Origin: Cardiocondyla obscurior
Taxonomy: Eukaryota; Arthropoda; Insecta; Hymenoptera; Formicidae
NCBI RefSeq assembly: GCF_019399895.1
Contig: NC_091874.1
Location: 6,078,501 to 6,142,500, forward strand
Direction of reading: 5' to 3'
DNA: 64,000 nt
The translations under genes were made by a program, and so were the position numbers. Below, piece by piece: positions 27,301 through 40,562 of this stretch; the stretch's first letter is position 1, and the number at the start of each line of letters is the position of its first letter. Under the pieces are notes generated by a model. That model was not told the DNA's origin. It was given only the letters and a program-made list of their open reading frames with translations, and made no database searches.

Positions 27301-30300
27301 TGTAAATTAATGCAACGTATATACGCGTTAAAAATCATACAAAAGCCACGTTGTTATATTACAAATTTATTATGGAATATATTTCACACCGCTTTTCGTG
27401 CGTTACACAATTTATTTCATGATAAATCTGTAATATGCATGTGTGCTTACTTTAAAGAATAAGAAATAGGAAACCATTAATATAGATTACATTTATCAAA
27501 AAGTAATAATGTTTTGTTCATATTAAACACAATAAAAAAAAAAATTAATTAATTTTTTTTGTACGACACGGTGTTCTGAATGTTAGAAAAAAACTTTAAT
27601 AATTCCAGCAGTTTGCCATGTATCGTGATGTACAGGCAAATTTTATATCCAACGTTTCTCTCTTTGAGGAATCTACACACGCGACCAATAAATTTCACAT
27701 TGTGTCGTCAGTGGTTGCCCCGACACTCCATTTCTGAGTGTCAGCGATACCCTCTGCACGTTTGAACACTCCAAACGATGAGCAGAATATATAAAGAGAT
27801 ACCTGATTTATATAACATTTTGGCTTGAAAAAAAATGAATAGTACTTTAAACGAAATGAAGACAATAGAGTCATGTGAGATCGCGACTTCAAAATTATGC
27901 GAGTTTAAAGAAAAAAAAAAAAAATGCACGCTATAATTTTTTTTTTTTATATATAGTTAACATTAACATTGATTTAATGGATTTACGTGTCATCTAATTA
28001 TAAATAATTTTATAACGTGACAAAAATTATAATCAACATGAAACCTATAAGTGATGTTTACGTCGTGAAACTCTTCTGCGCACATGTTACTAAGGATTTA
28101 GTAGAACATTCGTCATAGGATAGTGACCATAAACAACATTTCTGCGCGCACGTCCGTAAAGAATTATGGCTAATATAATCTGCATATAAAAACGTGAGAT
28201 GCACAATTTTACAAAATTTTAAATCTAACTCGAAATTAAATGTTTCCTCAAATTAATGTATTCTACCGAAATATCATATTTTATTTATTTTACACTTAAA
28301 TAGCGTAAAACATTTTCTTTAATTATATTCAATGCATTTCTAATTTTAAGCGCTTACTGTTGTTGAAATTATTTTTTTTTTTTTATAAAATATTTCTATC
28401 AAATTATTTTCGCTGGACGTTTTATTATAAAATGTAAAAACGTAGTATATCGCTCGCACAAATCAAGAGCACGCGAGATATTACTTTGCAAAAATCGTTC
28501 GAAAGCAACGCCGATATCGATGACGCACGCTGTTTCGCAGATTTCCGCAAGCCATGTTTCCGAAATTCTCTTAGGCGGTAGAAGATCATGCATAATCCGC
28601 ACAATAGCTTCCACAACAATCGGAGATCATGGGATCCACAGGCACATTCATCGCGATGTGTCGTACATGATAAACAGCCGGGGGGCATAGGGAGACAGAA
28701 GGGGGTGTACGCGTGTATTGTCTTGCTAATGCTGAATTTCAGCTAGAAGGTACGTGATTGCAAAATAAAAGAATAATGCGACAAAGTTGTATGTGGATTG
28801 TCGAATTCGGTTGCCGGCGACACCAGCAGAGGTTTACTCTATCGCTCTCATTATTATTAAAAAGTACGCGAAAGGATCGATCGCTTCAAGAAATAGCCAA
28901 ATTCTTACTTGACAGAAATCAAGTCAAATAATAAAACTGTTTCGCAATATACTTATAAACCCTTTTAAGCCAAAAGCCGAATAAAATATACGCGAATGAA
29001 ATTGTTTCGGTTGAGAAATGCGCGAGTGAGTTGTTTAAGTCATTATTATTATTTCAAGCTAGTAGTTTAATCAATAATTTAAATTACTTTTGCATTCTGT
29101 TTATTTTATTGCAATTTGCAAAATTTTTTTTCCGGTCAAGATAATCTTAACGACTTGATCCTACGAGTCCTAAAAGAATCGTCATCTGTTTAAAACTTTT
29201 AAAGAAGTAGATTGTTAGGACCTCCTTCTTAGGTTCATTAAGGCCCTGTACAAGAAGCTGTTATCGTATTCGTCCCAATTTCGAAAAGTTCTCGTTACTG
29301 TAGTTACGTTAAACATTTTATCTATGTATTTTAACTCGATTATTTCTAAAGTGCACGTCGACATATTTCATTCTAAGTTCTCTTTTTATTATTTATATTA
29401 GTTTTCAATAAAAATATTTCTTACTCGATAACAATAAGTTGCGTAAGCTATTTTACACGATAATACTTAAGTACCTAATCGAAGAAAACGTATTTTAAAT
29501 TTTGAATAAATTTTTTATTAAAAAAAAAAATTATTTAAGCTATTACGTTAATGTATAATAACACAGATCGATTATCTAAGTTTATCTAAGTTAATAAATT
29601 TGCAATTATTTGGTTGCATTTATCTCGCGAATTAAATATTTCACAATGATAGCGAAATGTACGCTGTTCAACGCTCATTTAGCGCTGTGTACGAGTATTA
29701 TGTGGTCACCTTAATACCATTCGTGGGACTCGAACAGCCGTATCGTCACGTTATTATCCTTTGAAACGCAATGACGACAAGTATCAAGAGAAAACGCGAT
29801 CATTTCATGTAGACAGTTATTATATTGTAGTTTCTGCGACTAATACACCCTTCAGGTGATTAATGTTGTGAAGCGATTATTTGAGTAAAACACATATTTC
29901 GCGCAGCTTATATATTTAACTAAAATTTGAAGAGAAAATAAAAATCATAATTATTTTTTGCATTCTCTTACAGTCGAAATAAATGTATTAATTCAAATTT
30001 TATTTGGACTGGAATTACTTTATTTTATATTAAATATATTTAAGTACGTATTTATATAATTTTTAATAAGGATTTCACAACGGTGTGAAAATTCTGCTGC
30101 AAAACGGCAGACTGTTGTATCAAGCAATACTAGTTTGATTTAATTTCTAACTGTATTACTCTCATCCTGTGATTACAAATTCACGCACATTTCCGTCGGG
30201 AATGAGTTTAGTTTGTGCCGCATTCTCTTATCTACAAGTATACACGTTTCGCCCTTTGTGATACATAGTAACGCACAATGTGCAACGAGGGTGTGTACTT

Positions 30301-31690
30301 TAGTTTTCGTGATATTACCTACTCCACCTTCTGTGAAATGACTATGAACACACATGCGGATGTTGATAACGAAGTCACCGGTGCATCTTAGCTTACAATA
30401 AGACGCAGAAGACGTTGTTTAGAAACCCTTTGAAGGGATATGTCGGCGCTTCGTGAACGGAATACCCAAGGGGAGAGTTATATAAGAATTCTACGTTTCA
30501 TCGTTTGCTAAGTCACTGAGCCGAATCCTAGACGGAAGTTCGCGCGGAACTAGTTTGATGAAACTGGAAATTGATGCGTCAGACAAAGCTTAGATGATCT
30601 TTGTAGTCAAGTCAGGCGTTTACGCAGATTCAATATCGATCGGTTCGATTTACGAGCAATACTAAAACCCGCGGTATTCCATAAGTCAATTCAATTAATT
30701 TTGCGAGCGAATCATTCTTACTACGAGCTACCGTAAAAGCCGGAATTCACATCTAAAATTCACTGAAACTCAGCAGTCTCGGTTTATTAGATCTATATTC
30801 TTACATACGTTTATTCAAGCCCACTAAAAAAGTATAATAAATATTATATTAAAGACTTTTCCTATATCACACGATTCTACACTCTGCTTTTAAATACTTT
30901 CGCGAAAATATCTTCGTTATAAAATGTATTACAACTTTATTAACAGAATTTAGCCTTGAATAAAATGCAAAACAAATAAGCTCTCGCAATAATTTATGCT
31001 TGTTACGTCAATAAATTTGAATAAATAACTAACAGTTGCTTATTTTTAGTTAAATAAATGAATTATTTTATTGGCAATGATAAGTTGGATATTTGTACTT
31101 TTTATCAATAAATACCGTAATATTAATATATTCACGCAGAAAGCATACTACTTGTAATAAATTTTATTTTTCATTATTATTAGAGATTTATCCAATGCAC
31201 GCGATACGTCACTGACAGTATTTTAACAATTTACTTAAAATATTATGATATTCCTGATGTATTATTAAAATAAATGGTATTGAACAAACTCAAGTAAGAG
31301 ATTGCATTATATTGCTTTACGATTGCATACCGTCTGCTTGTCAGGGCATGTATCCTGTTCACTGGTTATCCTGTACAGTGTTTGATTTGAATTCACCGAT
31401 TACGTTGAATTGAGGAAACCCCAAGGCGGTCTCTCATAACGTATCTCAAGTTGAAGGTATTGTACGTATATCATATTGTTTGTGTCATGTCCTCAATAAT
31501 CAGTTTGAAAGCGAGTAATTAGCAAGTAACTTCGACCTGTTAGATCTTGACATTCTAAAGCAGACACGCGACTAACAATTTTAACGTTTCTCTCAGTTTA
31601 TTTTATATTATCGTTTTTTATATCAATTACCAGCAAATTAAATTTAGATTTACACCGGCAAAAATTAATTGATTTTATTAAAATTTTATT

Positions 31691-31709
31691 AAAAAAAAAA
31701 AAAAAAAAA
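31691..31709. repeat. Poly(A) run
   Basis: Nineteen consecutive A in an AT-rich setting. No adjacent retroelement body or target-site duplication was recognised, so a retroposon tail cannot be claimed. Confidence 0.8.
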
Positions 31710-34573
31710 TCTTAATTGTCAAATCAAAATTTCTTTTTTTAATTTAAGCTTGCATGATAATTTTAACAGAAATTTTACCACGTGTAGTTAAATAATGGCA
31801 TTCTATGTATAACGTGATACTAAATCTGCCGACTATACCCCGGTAAGAAACTTAACACTCGACTCTCGAGCAAGTTCGCTTTGCAGTAAACAAGTATTCT
31901 ACTAAAGCATGCATCAACGCCTTCAATATGCGCATCAAATTTCCACGCCAGAAACTTAATCAGTTCTAAGTATCTTACGTACTCTTATACACGGTAGGTA
32001 GGATACGCGATATATTAACGCAGGCCGTTCATGCGTGATAAAGGAGTATTCCCAAGCGGTATCTCTGTTTTCGCACTCGTTCTACCTCGCCTACTTTAAC
32101 TGTTACTCGAACACTTGGCGTACTGCCTCGCGAAAAGCAGCAGAAGATATATGAACGAGGAAGTAAGAAGGGGTACTGCATAATTTTCAAATTATTCACG
32201 AAGGCGCGTTCGCGGCGCATCAAAGAGGGATATCGTAGCTGTTCGATATTCTTCGACCGAATATTCCGCTTGGATATACATCGCAGTAACGTAGTGAGGG
32301 TTCAATAAGGTCCTGGCACGGACAAATGAGGATCTTCCAGCTGTCGCTCGGCGTGGTCTCAATCGTTAGCGATTGTCGCTATATACGTCTTGTATTATGT
32401 ACGCTACATATTGGCTTTATAATGTGACTATCACACCGTACATTTCAGAAATAGAAAATTTTAACGGATAAAATTGCGGTGAACGATGAATTTATATGCT
32501 CCTTTTTGGTTCAACGCTATGTTTTACGCTGTAATACGTGTTTAATGTTCAGACACTCCCCTACACTTAAAAAGTTAAAGTTCTTCGAAGCGTCCAAAGT
32601 AAAATGTTATTAAAAACTTGAATTACTGAGGCACACGAGGTAAAATATAGCTGCATATTATTGGAAATCGGCTTTTTGCTATTAAAATAAAAAAAAAAAA
32701 CGAACGGCAGAGTCAACCGCGGTAAAATTTATTAAAAAAAAATGGAAAAAGAGTTTTGCACTCTTACTTATATTGTCCAATATGTAAAAGTTTAAATTAA
32801 AATTCTTTCGCTGCGGTATTGAGGCACTATCTGACTGTAATGCCTAAAATAATGTCGTCGAAAGTTCGAACTTCGGTCTAACTTTCATGCCTGTAAATAC
32901 GGGAAAGTTGAAGTAGCCAAAACTTCACGTTTGGACGAAAATTTTATTCCTATGTGTGCCTGCGTGTGATCGTAACTTTCATTTAAAGTTATATTCAATT
33001 TTCGCAAATTTCGATTCACCGTTCATCTAATCAAAGCTATTACTATGTTCATCACGTCCACGAGACTCTATTACTCGACTTTATATTATATCGCGTCGCT
33101 ACTGCAGAAAAACTTGTGCAACTGTACGGAAAGTCTAACTAATTAGCCGCCCGTGAGATCGCCATCTTATTCTCGTTACTCCGACCTTTAATCCACGTTT
33201 TAATTTGCATGCTCGCTGTACACGGATCTCAAATTATCGGGAAATGAGAGGGAGGAAGGAGGTTGTTTTTGTAGTAGAGTGTAATCAAATGTGAGCACCG
33301 GACTGTATAATGCAGAGAAGAGAATTAAAAAATGGAGGAAGCGGTGAAAGTTTAAGCTATTTGAAAGGCTTTTGAAAATTGAATGCAGTAAACCGGTGCT
33401 TGGCAGCAGGAAGCTTTAACAAATAAAGCGCATGTTCGGTACAAACTACTGGTCTACGTACAGAGATTACTTTCATTTTGTGCTTTTCATGGCGTTTTCC
33501 AAGGTCTGAGATTATAGCTCGGCATGTGGTATTTAGTTTCTCACAGGAAGAATGCAATCCGTAAAGCGAGCGTCTATAACTAGCAAACAGCTTCTCCAAT
33601 ATCAACTTTCGACCGATTTGATTACGAAACTTATCTGACAGAAACAATCCAGAATTTTAACGAGAACCTATTCTACTTAATTCTATGTCTATATAGACAT
33701 TCAAAATTTCGTCTAGTATGTAATACACAAATTCGTTCAATATAAAAAAAAAGCAAAGATATCAGCATGCATCGTAATTTATTTTAAATTAATTGTAGTT
33801 TAAGATTTTTTTTTACGTAAAATATATATTTTATGTCGTTATTGCGAATCGGAGAAATTATATTTCTGAAATCCTGTCGATTATACGCCGACTTCGTTGC
33901 CGCGACTTATCAAATCACAGCGATATCGGCAATCTATATCATCGGCACGTATTTCCGCGGCTGGTAATAATGTCAGTCCGGTACTGATGCTCAACTATGT
34001 GGGAGCTTCGTGACCGTCTGAATTTGCGCCAAGTTAACCGCGGTACCCCGATGCTTCCTAGTCGCCCAGTTCGCATAAACCCTTACGTTACCCGCCCACT
34101 CTTCTCGCCTTACCATATGCCGCTAGGTAAATGGGTAAATTTAATCTGATACCATCCAAGTCTAACTTACGTATCCAAATCCTGTTAGGTTGGCCCGATT
34201 CATCCGCATTTCGCAATATTTGCGGAAAGAGCTGAGTCATTCAGTTACTTTAATTGTTTCAAATTATACGGTTCCTTAAAAACGAAATAAGCTAGACAAC
34301 TTGACGCAAAATATAATATGAGTGCGCATAATCATCAAAAATCCTGAAATCGTAAAACTCATTTTGCAGAATCTTGAAATTTTTTTAATATTCTATATCC
34401 GAATTTGAATAAACCTTTTCTGTATTTTTTATTATATTTCAACATAAAAATAAGGAAATTTTTTAAATTTACTTTTGTTACGTGCTTTTATTTGCAGAAT
34501 AAAATTGCATCATAACTGAAACAAATCTGAAAAGAATGTAAACTTTTGTTTTCATAATCGTTACATTAGTTTT

Positions 34574-34590
34574 TATATATATATATATAT
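34574..34590. repeat. (TA)n microsatellite
   Basis: About eight uninterrupted TA units flanked by T-runs. Confidence 0.85.
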
Positions 34591-36639
34591 CTTTTTTTTA
34601 TTTCTTTACGTTATAAACAAATATTTTATTAATATACCTCTCCACTATAAAGTTTTTATTTTCGAAATATCGAAACGACACATTAATCGAATATCTAGTT
34701 GAATGTATTAAACGTAAGTACGAATTAAACCTAAGTACGATCTACAAACGAAATGGGTTAGCTCGGCAAAGTTATTTCGCATAATTAATACTAGTAGCCG
34801 GGTTAGTGATCCTTGCAGGCGTCGTACTTGCGCGGTTTTCGCGACTCACGCGTATGTTTTAACACCGTCGAAATTGCTACTGCTTTTGACAGTTTTAACC
34901 CTGCAAAGTTTAACGATCGCCATCATCCCCTAAGCTCGTTTCGCCGTTTGCATCATGCAATTTTCAATGGGAGTGGTATCTAAACTCTTTTACACACGCT
35001 TTGTTGAGGTGTATGCAAGCTCGAAATATCTTCCAGCAGAATATCTCCGCTTAAGGACTCTGCATATTTTACTGTACTTACTTGCAGTCAGCCGTTGGCA
35101 GAATTTCCATTTGTTGAGTGCACACGCCAGATCATTTCGCTCAGAAAGTAGTCCGCGTAATAAATTTTATGTCAGAAGCAATTTAACCGTATATTGATAA
35201 AAAATTCGGCAACATTAACTACAAAGGAACGTTTTACAGCATGACAAGTGGACGCGTTTAATACACTATTGCTACTTCCCAGTATTTTTTATATTATTAC
35301 TACTTAGCATTTATTCTCAATATACTATAACCGTGTATTTACTCATTCAATTAATATTTTTTTTTTTAATCGTAATATTTTTCAGAGCATCATATATATT
35401 AAATAATTTAATACTCTAACAAATTTGATTAATTATTGCTCGATTTTAGCTTTCGCTGACGCACTAGAATTAATTTCTAACGAAATAAAGATTTGAAAAA
35501 TGTATCCACGTATACAGCTGTTATCTCGGGTCAGCAATTTAACTCACGGGTATCTCTTGGTAATCTGCTTCCAATTCTTCTTGCGGTTTGAAAAGTATCG
35601 AACGTTAGATAGCATTTTCACGAAGAAATAAAGACCAGATGATCCAGCACATCTCGTTTGCCCGCGAAAAATCGCTTTGCGAAAATTACTGTTACCTTAA
35701 AAACTTGCTTTCGATATGGCTTCCTTGACGCCCGTTAGTTAAAGCATCACCGATTTTAGGATACAAAATCTATCATCATTTCGCTTAATGGATTTTTAAT
35801 GTCGGTTTCGGAATTTCTAGTGGCAATAACGATCATATCGTTGAACTGTTGATTGCTCTGATAATGTCGCAAAAATTTTCATTCCTTTGTGACTGTTAAC
35901 GAGGCTTCATTATCCCCATAAGCATGCCTCAGCAAAGTATTTATAAATTATATTCTCAGACGCGATAAATTATTTCTTGTGACTTTCTCTAACATAAATT
36001 GATAAAAAGTACCTTCACATTTATTTTAAAGTATTAAAATATTAAAATAAATTATAAATTATATTTTTATTATCATAAAACTTGAAAAAAAAGACCTAAA
36101 ACTATGTATATTTAAAAAAAATGTTATAATATTTTATTACAATAATTTTAAAGTTCTATAATATTTCTACGCTTCTTTCTGTCTTCTGAATATTTTTCTG
36201 CAAAACGAGATTACAAGATAAAACGCAACACTCACTTTATATCAACTTGCATCATATTTTTCTACTAACGCAATAAGCATGCCAGTTGGAGTATAATCCC
36301 ACTGGCGTTTTTTCCCTTGTTTCCGGCGAGTGGTTCCTTATTCGGAATTACCTCGTTAGATCTCGCAAATCTTTATATCTCCTCGAATGATTGCAAAGAA
36401 TAGTTACCGAGGTAAAATGCGTACTTTAAAGCAAACTGTAACGAGTTTAATGCAAAAAGTGAGTATGAGAAAGCAACTAGCATCCCTTTAGAAACACCTG
36501 TAGTACCTGTCAATCATCAGTTGTCGGTAGTTTTAAAAGCAATTAATTTACCGCGCAGTAAGATCAAAAAGTCAAAAAGCGTGACTTCGGCTACCCGCTT
36601 CGATCGATCATCCCTTTGCGCGGACGAGCGGTTTTACCT

Positions 36640-36990
36640 TAGCGATGTCATCTCCTCCGTTTTCCCTGCCACCCGTATGCCCACCCTTTACCCGTCCCAT
36701 CCCTCTTTGTACAAACCACTTTCGATTAATTTCTGCTCGGACGAAAAAAAGGTTTCATCTACCCAAGATGGATTCTCATACACCTTATCGTTTCTCGCGT
36801 TCGGTTCGCCCCGAAGATTTCTCTTTCGCCAGTTCCATTTCCCCCCTCTCCCTTTCTTCCCCCTTTTCCGCGGTCCCTAGCCTCTTAGCACCTCCATCCA
36901 TAAGTCTAACTTCGGTGATTATATCAATTCCGAATCAATTTTACCGACATCCTCTGCCACCCCTTTCCTGTCCCCTGTCTCACTGCCGTC
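36640..36990. repeat. Pyrimidine-rich low-complexity block
   Basis: About 350 bp unusually rich in C and T on the + strand (many CCCTTT, TCCC and CCTC runs). It leaves two overlapping + frames open (119 and 143 codons), both Ser/Pro/Phe-rich with no domain, as base composition would predict. Confidence 0.6.
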
Positions 36991-37976
36991 GCGTCATTGA
37001 ATTACAAGGGGTGAATCGCTTCGAGTACTGCAGCCGTTCGATACGGGAATTAATGGGAGCGACGTTACCCATTTAAGCGTTCGATATGATAGCCAACGTC
37101 GATGGAAAATACGGTCACTGGAAAACTACACTGCCTTTGGCATGTATCGCCCGATCCATCTTGTCATTTTAATGTTTGCTATTATTTCTCCTCTCGAATG
37201 ACAATGCGCCATAACAGCGCCGAGTCACTTTTCAAATGGTATGTGAAAGCATATTCTATTTAACATATCGCGTCCCGATGTGCAATATATGCTTCTATCG
37301 CGAGAATGTAAATTTTTGTTTAAAAGTTACGCGAATAAATGGCATTAAAAGGGAACGATAACTGCTTCACATACTTTTCTCATTTTCTGCTAATTTAATT
37401 TGGCTATTTTTAGTAACATGTGCTTCGACTTTTGATAACATTGTACAAAATTTCATGCATCAGAAATTTATACGTGCAAAGTAGATTGTTATTTGTAAAA
37501 ATGCGCGTCAATTGTTCTATGCTTTGCCGTTACGCTCGTATGTCGAAATGTTTTAACAGGTAATTCCATCAACAAGATCAAAAGTCAAGTGTAATATCTT
37601 GATAAAAAAAATTTTTATCAAATTCGTACGTATCTGAACTCGACCATGCGAGAATCTCACATTTATCACAAATTAGTTTATATTTCGCGATTGCATAATA
37701 TACATATTTATTCAATTTGTTTATCGGTCGGTGAACATGATTTATTTGAAAATATCATTGATTTTCGTAGCGTAAGTTTCCACTGATAGACTTTAAACAC
37801 ATTGATTCTCTCAATAGAAATTAATTGCGTTTTCGAGGTAATCCTTCATTTCGAGATAAGAGTTTCAATCCTTTAAATCGCGGCGCTTATCATCGTGCAG
37901 GATCAATGCAAACTAATCTAATAGTTGACCACGTATATCGGCCAAACTCAATTGCTTGTGTCCACGCACGCACGAT

Positions 37977-38070
37977 CGTGTGTGTATGTGTGTGTCTGTG
38001 TGTGTAAGCGCGCGCGTGAGTATATACATATATGTGGATACATGTATGCATATATTATATGTATATCTAT
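37977..38070. repeat. GT then GC then TA alternating purine-pyrimidine microsatellite
   Basis: GTGTGTATGTGTGTG is followed by a short CGCGCGCG run and then ATATATGTATATC-type repeats, so about 95 bp are largely alternating purine-pyrimidine. Confidence 0.8.
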
Positions 38071-40544
38071 TTCACATCAGTTCTCTTCTATGCATTATAT
38101 CTACCATAAATTCCGCTTCGATACAAATACTTCAATTGATTACACGAGGTGCGAGAAGAGAGAAGAATCCTCTCTATTAAATTCTGAAATTCAATGAAGC
38201 CTCCTCACTCGGAAAACAAGATAATAGAACGTTACAATGGGCGCCGTCTTTGCCGAATAAGAACGCAAATTAAACGCAAATTAAATTATTCATACCTTGA
38301 AATACGAAAAAAAGAATTTAATTTATATTCGTTATCAAGTTATTTCAGTGCCGAACCATGCGTGATCAAACTTTTTATTTGCTTAATTGGTGAAAAAGGA
38401 AATCGTATTACGTGCGCGTGCAACGACATAGAGAAATTCAATCTTTGCTAACGTATCGCTAGACAAATTCTAGGTACGTATGACGTAGGTGATTTTTTTT
38501 TTTCGCGCGAACACGGCCTCGCGAAAAATTAACAGGAGCATTGTCCTACTAAATTCTCGACATTCGTGCTCAACTATAGTCGAGTACTTCGTTCGTGTCC
38601 TTCATGTCCCGTACATTCTGTACGGCGAGTGGTGTGTATATATTCCATCGGTCGATTGCGTTATGTACAACAATACGAGTACATTATATCGAGTGCATTA
38701 AAGTGAATATACGACGATACGAAGCGTGATATAAATATACCGTATACCCGATTTTCGATGAGAACCCGCCACTGTTTTTCTCGCTCGCGCGACGTTCCTC
38801 GCCAGAAAATGGTATTATTTCGCGATAATAAACCGTAAATACACAAAGAATGCCGGTAATTAATAATTGCTAAATCGATACCCGACTCGGAGCGCGAGTT
38901 GTCGTCCGTTGTAATCGTCGCGAGGATCTTTCGTGGTTTCTTTTTCTTTTTGCAAGGAAGAAAGAAGCGTTTACGTACTACTCAGGTGCTGATTCACCCG
39001 GGATGCGTGAAACTCGTCGCCGAATACCGACAATACTCACTAAAAAAAAATACCTTTGTTCCTCAAACATATAGCCTAATGCCGAAAACCATCCTATGTA
39101 GCTAATGTTCTATTGTCTAGTCAGTCTAATGTATGCCATCGCTAGCCATCTATTACTGTCTGCTACTCCACTTTGTGCAGTGAGTACATTCAGTCTCACG
39201 AGAGAAGGGTCACCATGCATGGCTAGCGTAATATCCGGACCTCGATAAAATACTACGACCTATTGTTTCCAATTGTAATCAACTTGAAAGAATTCGAAAT
39301 AATCCTAACAAATTGTGATGCAGAAATAATTTGGAATCTCTACCATGTATGGTTTGTTAAAAATAATTTTGTGTTTTTAGATTTATTGAAAGAAAATAAT
39401 AATAAAAAAAGCAATTAAGGGATTTTAAATATTAAAAAATATTTTGTAAAATTTTTGGGATTGCTATTGGACAACATCTGTTAGCAAGAACGTATTTGAA
39501 TCAGCATTCTCTGTAATAATGTAGCAAAATTCAATTAATACTGCTGAGGATACCACGCATCTAACGTTAGTCAAACATGTGAACTTCTCGTGTTACGCCT
39601 GTCTAATTACATTACAATGCATGAAGACCGCAAGTAGCATGATCACGAATATGCACGTTGTGGAGATTTCATCGAAGGTATCATTATCTACGATCTCGTA
39701 TTGGACTTCATGTACATTATGAAATATAAGATCCCAAATTCGCACGAAATGCACGATACAATTGCAAGCGATTCGCGTAAATCCCACTTACTATAGCAAT
39801 TAAAATTAAATAGATATATTGTTATTTTTATAAATCTCGCTAGATTTATAATTACAATTATACCTAACATGTTAAAAATTATGTTTTACACTTTTCTTCT
39901 TCCCTCCCGAATTACGCGCACGATATTTCGAAAATACTGCCGTTAAAGGCAGTAGGGTGAAAAAAATTTAATAAGTCGCGCGTTTAAACAAAGACGACAA
40001 TATTTTTGTCGGAAGATGATAAAATAATTAACGCGCAACATGTAATTATAACAGCTGATCGCTCTAAATTTCCCATACGCTCGACATCTCGTTGAGTCAA
40101 TTAAAACGTCAGTATGTTTGCTTTGACATGACGTTTTACGGGGGTCGGCCGAGGCGCTAGTGCGTAAACGTCAACATAATTTCTGCCGGGCACTATAATT
40201 ATACACGATGTCGCGTGCGTTATTCCTTCCGGGGATACATGGCAATATGTTCAACGATGCTTCATCTCGCCAAGCGCAAAATTCGCTCGTGCATCTTCCC
40301 CTCCGGTTGAGAAGCAATTCACGTTGGCGTGCTTTCGAAATAGACACTTATTGTTAGTTAACGATTGAGTTCAACGGCGCAATTAACGTTACGCACGCAT
40401 CTGTTTCTCCATACGAAACTCGCGTTTTAACGTCACAAATTATCCGCTATCTTCAATGCGTACCGCAGCTTGATTGCTATTCTCAAATGATGTTACGTGG
40501 TATCGAGTAGATAGCAAAATATACTGTAAATCGAGAGGTTTTCT

Positions 40545-40562
40545 GAGAGAGAGAGAGAGAGA
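40545..40562. repeat. (GA)n microsatellite
   Basis: Nine GA units followed directly by an A-run. Confidence 0.85.

Larger units (their letters stand above)
24421..36500. other. Non-coding AT-rich DNA, no gene recognised
   Basis: No coding exon or structural RNA is visible. All open frames are under about 100 codons and show no domain. Simple sequence includes an A-run of 19 at 31691-31709 and a TA microsatellite at 34574-34590. The rest is unique AT-rich sequence interrupted by CpG-containing patches (for example near 25180-25480 and 33860-34140). Confidence 0.6.

Noticed and set aside
31691..31709. Retroposon tail (poly A)
   Set aside because: No element body or flanking duplication could be seen; A- and T-runs are frequent throughout the window.
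36521..37076. Overlapping + frames of 119 and 143 codons, Ser/Pro-rich
   Set aside because: The pyrimidine-rich composition suppresses stop codons in several frames at once. No domain, no splice context.
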